Translations under genes and position numbers: made by a program
Notes under the pieces: model-generated
The model's database searches: none
The model's input: the letters and a program-made list of their open reading frames with translations, nothing else
Told to the model about the DNA's origin: nothing
Shown: in pieces, positions 33,837-36,064 of the stretch
How the letters are laid out: every line of letters starts with the position of its first letter
Numbering within the stretch: the stretch's first letter is position 1
Source of the DNA: Parachlorella kessleri
Taxonomy: Eukaryota > Chlorophyta > Trebouxiophyceae > Chlorellales > Chlorellaceae
DNA length: 36,064 nucleotides
Assembly (NCBI GenBank): GCA_001598975.1
Contig: BBXU01001096.1
Location: 1 to 36,064 of the forward strand
Direction: 5' to 3'

Positions 33837-35640
33837 TTGGATGGCCTATTGGCCAAGAGGTCCGTCGGATGGGCTCCCCGCCATGGGGGGAAGGGGACTC
33901 CTTGGACGGGCGCCCTGCCCCATCCGGAGAGGCTATTTGGACCGGCGTTGCCCTCACACGCGGGCTTCCCTGGACGAGCCCGCTATCTATTAAAGTAACT
34001 TCTGCCCCAGTAGGGGATTTTCATGGATATACGGAGCCAAATTGATCGGCCCAGCCAATTCCTGGCGGCTCCCTTTGGAGCGCCGACGGCGATGGCGCAC
34101 ATATCTTGCCATTCCGTGCAATTTGGATGTGCCCGGGGGCGGTAGACAACCGCTGGACCCGTCCAAGGTTCCTAGTGGATGGGCCGAGCCCCTGCACTAG
34201 GCGTAGAGGAGGGGGGCGCATGGGAGGCCCATGGGCCCATCCTAAGGCAGACGATCGGTGGACCCGTCCAAGGTTCCCGTGGATGGGCGGAGCCCATCGA
34301 CATGGCATAGAGGGTGGGTGCCCATGGGAGACATGGGCCCCATTGGATGGGCGAAGCCCATCCACTAAAGCGATGGGCCGGTCCGAGGCATCCCAATGGA
34401 TGGGCGGAGCCCATCCTAGGAAAACCTTGGACGGGCCCATCCGTTGCCCAAGCCTTGTGGGCGGACGGAGTCCGCTCTGCGAGACTCCTTGGCGCGATTC
34501 CTTGTTGGCCATGCCTGGCGAGACTTTGCCATCGGCTGGGAGCTCGGTGGACGGGCCCATCTCAACGAGCCTCGTGGATCCAATTGGAATCCTTGGACCG
34601 GCCGATGTCTCGAACGGGCTCCTTGCGAATCCCGTGGCACGCCTTGGGACGGGCCGACGTGCCGCTCGTGCCTTAGATTCCTTGGATGGGCCAGCACAGG
34701 GAATGTGATGCCTCGGACCGGCCGATGGCCTAGAATACGCTCTTGTCGGCCCCCGGACCTTGGGAAACAAGCGCCCCAACCTCCCGACCCAGGGCGCAAA
34801 TAAAAAACTAATAAAAGTCATTCGCCATGGGCCCGTCCAAGGTTGCCAGTGGATGGGCGGAGCCCATGCACTATGCATGTTGAACAGGTGGGCCCATCCT
34901 GAGAGCGCCAATGGATGGGCGTAGCCCATCCATTGCATGCTGAAGCGATGGGCCGGTCCCAGGCATCCCAATGGATGGGCGGAGTCCATCCCATGAGATG
35001 CCTCGAACGGACCCATCCGTTGAGCATGCCTAGTGGGTGGGCGGAGCCCATTCCGCTGGACTCCTTGGCGGGAAAGCCTTGCGGCCATGCTCGACCGGAT
35101 TTTGCCATCTGATGGACGGTGGGCTTCGCTGAAGCGTTGGGCCGGTCCGAGGCATCCCAGTGGATGGGCGGAGCCCATCCCATGGGAATTTTGGATGGGC
35201 CCATCGGTTGCCCAAGCCTAGTGGGTGGGCTTCGTCTATATGGCTGGATACCTATTTCAATGGGTCGACCTTGCCAATGTGTGAGGATGGGCGGAGCCCA
35301 TTCTACGCGACTACTTGGACGATCCATCTATCCGACATGCCTCGAGGATCCAATTGGCTTCCTCGGATTGGCCGATGCCTCGGCCGTGCCCAGGATTCCT
35401 CGGACGGGCCGACCTCTTGGTGCGCCTTGGGGTCCCTTAGGATCCCTCGGACGGGCCGACCTCTTGGCGCGCCTTGGGTTCATTGGATCCCTCGGACGGG
35501 CTCCTGTGCATCCAATGGCACTCCTTGGACGGCCGATTTGTTGTTCGTGCACTAGAAATCTTGGACGGACCGCGACACCGAGTGGACTTCCTTGGACGGG
35601 CCGACGGCTCAGAACGCATTCCAGGACGCCCTTGGGGCTA
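33837..35640. repeat. Degenerate tandem and higher-order repeat array with inverted-repeat core
   Basis: The array is built from a core GATGGGCGGAGCCCATC (two 7-base arms, GATGGGC and GCCCATC, around GGA) and variants of it. Cores are seen near 34178, 34282, 34346, 34399, 34852, 34914, 34974, 35036, 35163, 35224 (diverged) and 35286. Spacing is mostly 60-64 bases or twice that. A second motif, CTCGGACGGGCCGACCTCTTGG and relatives, fills 34590-34740 and 35390-35600. The left edge is vague. I see no transposase, reverse transcriptase or terminal repeats. Long open frames across it come from the period of about 63 being a multiple of three. Confidence 0.85.
34150..34825. repeat. Higher-order repeat copy A
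   Basis: Copy A begins near CCGTCCAAGGTT and contains, in order, AAGCGATGGGCCGGTCCGAG, CCGTTGCCCAAGCC, GACTCCTTGGCG, GGATCCAATTGG and GGCCGATG-type motifs. It ends in an A-rich tail and CATTCGCC. The same landmarks recur in copy B. Confidence 0.7.
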
Positions 35641-35700
35641 GGGATTAACTGTCCCTAGCCCCCCGGCTCGGGGCAAAACCCAAAAAACAAAAAAATCGTT
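34826..35700. repeat. Higher-order repeat copy B
   Basis: Copy B starts with CCGTCCAAGGTT (about 34832) and repeats the landmarks of copy A with extra internal units. AAGCG-x-TGGGCCGGTCC is present twice (34942 and 35131). It ends in an A-rich stretch and CGTTCGCC, which abuts the 3' end of the tRNA-Lys gene. It is about 200 bases longer than copy A. Confidence 0.7.
35689..35695 (-). terminator. RNA polymerase III terminator of tRNA-Lys
   Basis: A run of seven T residues on the minus strand lies five bases after the discriminator base, a standard pol III termination signal. It is also part of the A-rich tail that closes repeat copy B. Confidence 0.9.
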
Positions 35701-35773
35701 CGCCCGAAGTGGGGCTCGAACCCACGACCACAAGGTTAAGAGCCTTGCGCTCTACCGACTGAGCTATCCGGGC
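35701..35773 (-). tRNA. tRNA-Lys (anticodon CTT)
   Basis: On the minus strand a complete cloverleaf is present. The acceptor arm GCCCGGA pairs with TTCGGGC with one G-T pair, and the discriminator is G. The D arm is GCTC...GAGC. The anticodon stem CAAGG/CCTTG closes loop CTCTTAA, which gives anticodon CTT. The T arm is GTGGG-TTCGAGC-CCCAC. Internal pol III promoters are the A box TAGCTCAGTCGG and the B box GGTTCGAGCCC. There is no intron and no encoded CCA, as expected for a eukaryotic nuclear gene. Confidence 0.97.
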
Positions 35774-36032
35774 CTCTTGGTTTTAGAGGCTGCATCGAGC
35801 GGGCCGCTCGGGGGCTGCTGTTGCGAGATGGACGCTGGGATGTATTATGTACGGCGTACCGTCTTGTGGCATCCTTTCCAGACTGGTTCTGCACAGGGGT
35901 GCCATTAATCTATATCCCCCATTTCCACCATGGCCTGTGGAGGTGTACTTCAGCCATACTGAGATTCTAGTGTGTTCCATCCTGAGTTTCCATTGTGGCC
36001 CTCCCACCACACCACCCAAACCAGCAGAGGTG

Positions 36033-36057
36033 GGTACCCACCCTGCGGGTGGGTACC
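36033..36057. repeat. Perfect 11-bp inverted repeat with 3-nt loop
   Basis: GGTACCCACCC, then TGC, then GGGTGGGTACC form a perfect hairpin at the end of the window. The sequence just before it also contains the palindrome GGTGGGTACCCACC, so alternative foldings exist. No gene is visible between the tRNA and this point. Confidence 0.8.
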
Positions 36058-36064
36058 TCCCCCC

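Noticed and set aside
34021..35178. A 385-codon minus-strand open frame with repeated SAHPLGCLGPA-like blocks
   Set aside because: It is the translation of the ~62/63-bp repeat array. The period is close to a multiple of three, so frames stay open on several strands and phases. Its start, composition and lack of a domain give no support for a protein.
1..36064. CRISPR arrays, insertion sequences, viral or bacterial mobile genes
   Set aside because: The only array present has degenerate units without unique spacers, and no transposase, integrase, reverse transcriptase or capsid motifs were seen. The gene structure is nuclear eukaryotic throughout.

Overview
The window looks like nuclear DNA of a green alga, most likely a chlorophyte of the trebouxiophyte type; this is inferred, not proven. 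The support is intron-dense genes with short exons, splice acceptors that nearly all end in GCAG, a plant/algal DPBB-only expansin, a plant/animal-type Polycomb gene, a eukaryotic tRNA-Lys with a pol III T-run, and GC-rich coding DNA. No bacterial operon structure is seen. The gene models were spliced by hand from reading frame, GT/GC-AG signals and family motifs.

Layout from left to right. Positions 416-2250 (minus) hold an unrecognised, probably nuclear protein. Positions 2779-12344 (minus) hold a large secreted GH31 alpha-glucosidase with an N-terminal trefoil domain, in about 26 exons including a 5-nt microexon. Positions 12683-18107 (plus) hold a Su(z)12/EMF2/VRN2 homologue, a Polycomb repressive complex 2 subunit with C2H2 finger, VEFS box and poly-Q tail. 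Positions 19284-20396 (minus) hold a small secreted expansin-like protein. Positions 20741-22658 (plus) hold IMP4, a U3 snoRNP protein. Positions 23224-28568 (minus) hold mitochondrial methylmalonate-semialdehyde dehydrogenase (ALDH6) in 16 exons. Positions 28878-33006 (plus) hold an ENTH-domain epsin. From about 33837 to 35640 the DNA is a degenerate repeat array with no credible gene, followed by tRNA-Lys(CTT) at 35701-35773 (minus).

The genes do not form one pathway. They are housekeeping and cell-biology genes: carbohydrate hydrolysis, chromatin repression, wall loosening, ribosome biogenesis, branched-chain amino-acid catabolism and clathrin traffic. Their arrangement is regular. Three head-to-head pairs (GH31/SUZ12, expansin/IMP4, ALDH6/epsin) have only 309-344 bp between start codons, which suggests shared bidirectional promoters. 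The neighbouring pairs converge.

The most notable points are the 5-nt microexon, three well-supported and one possible GC-AG intron, and a two-copy higher-order repeat array built on a ~62-bp unit with an inverted-repeat core beside the tRNA gene.
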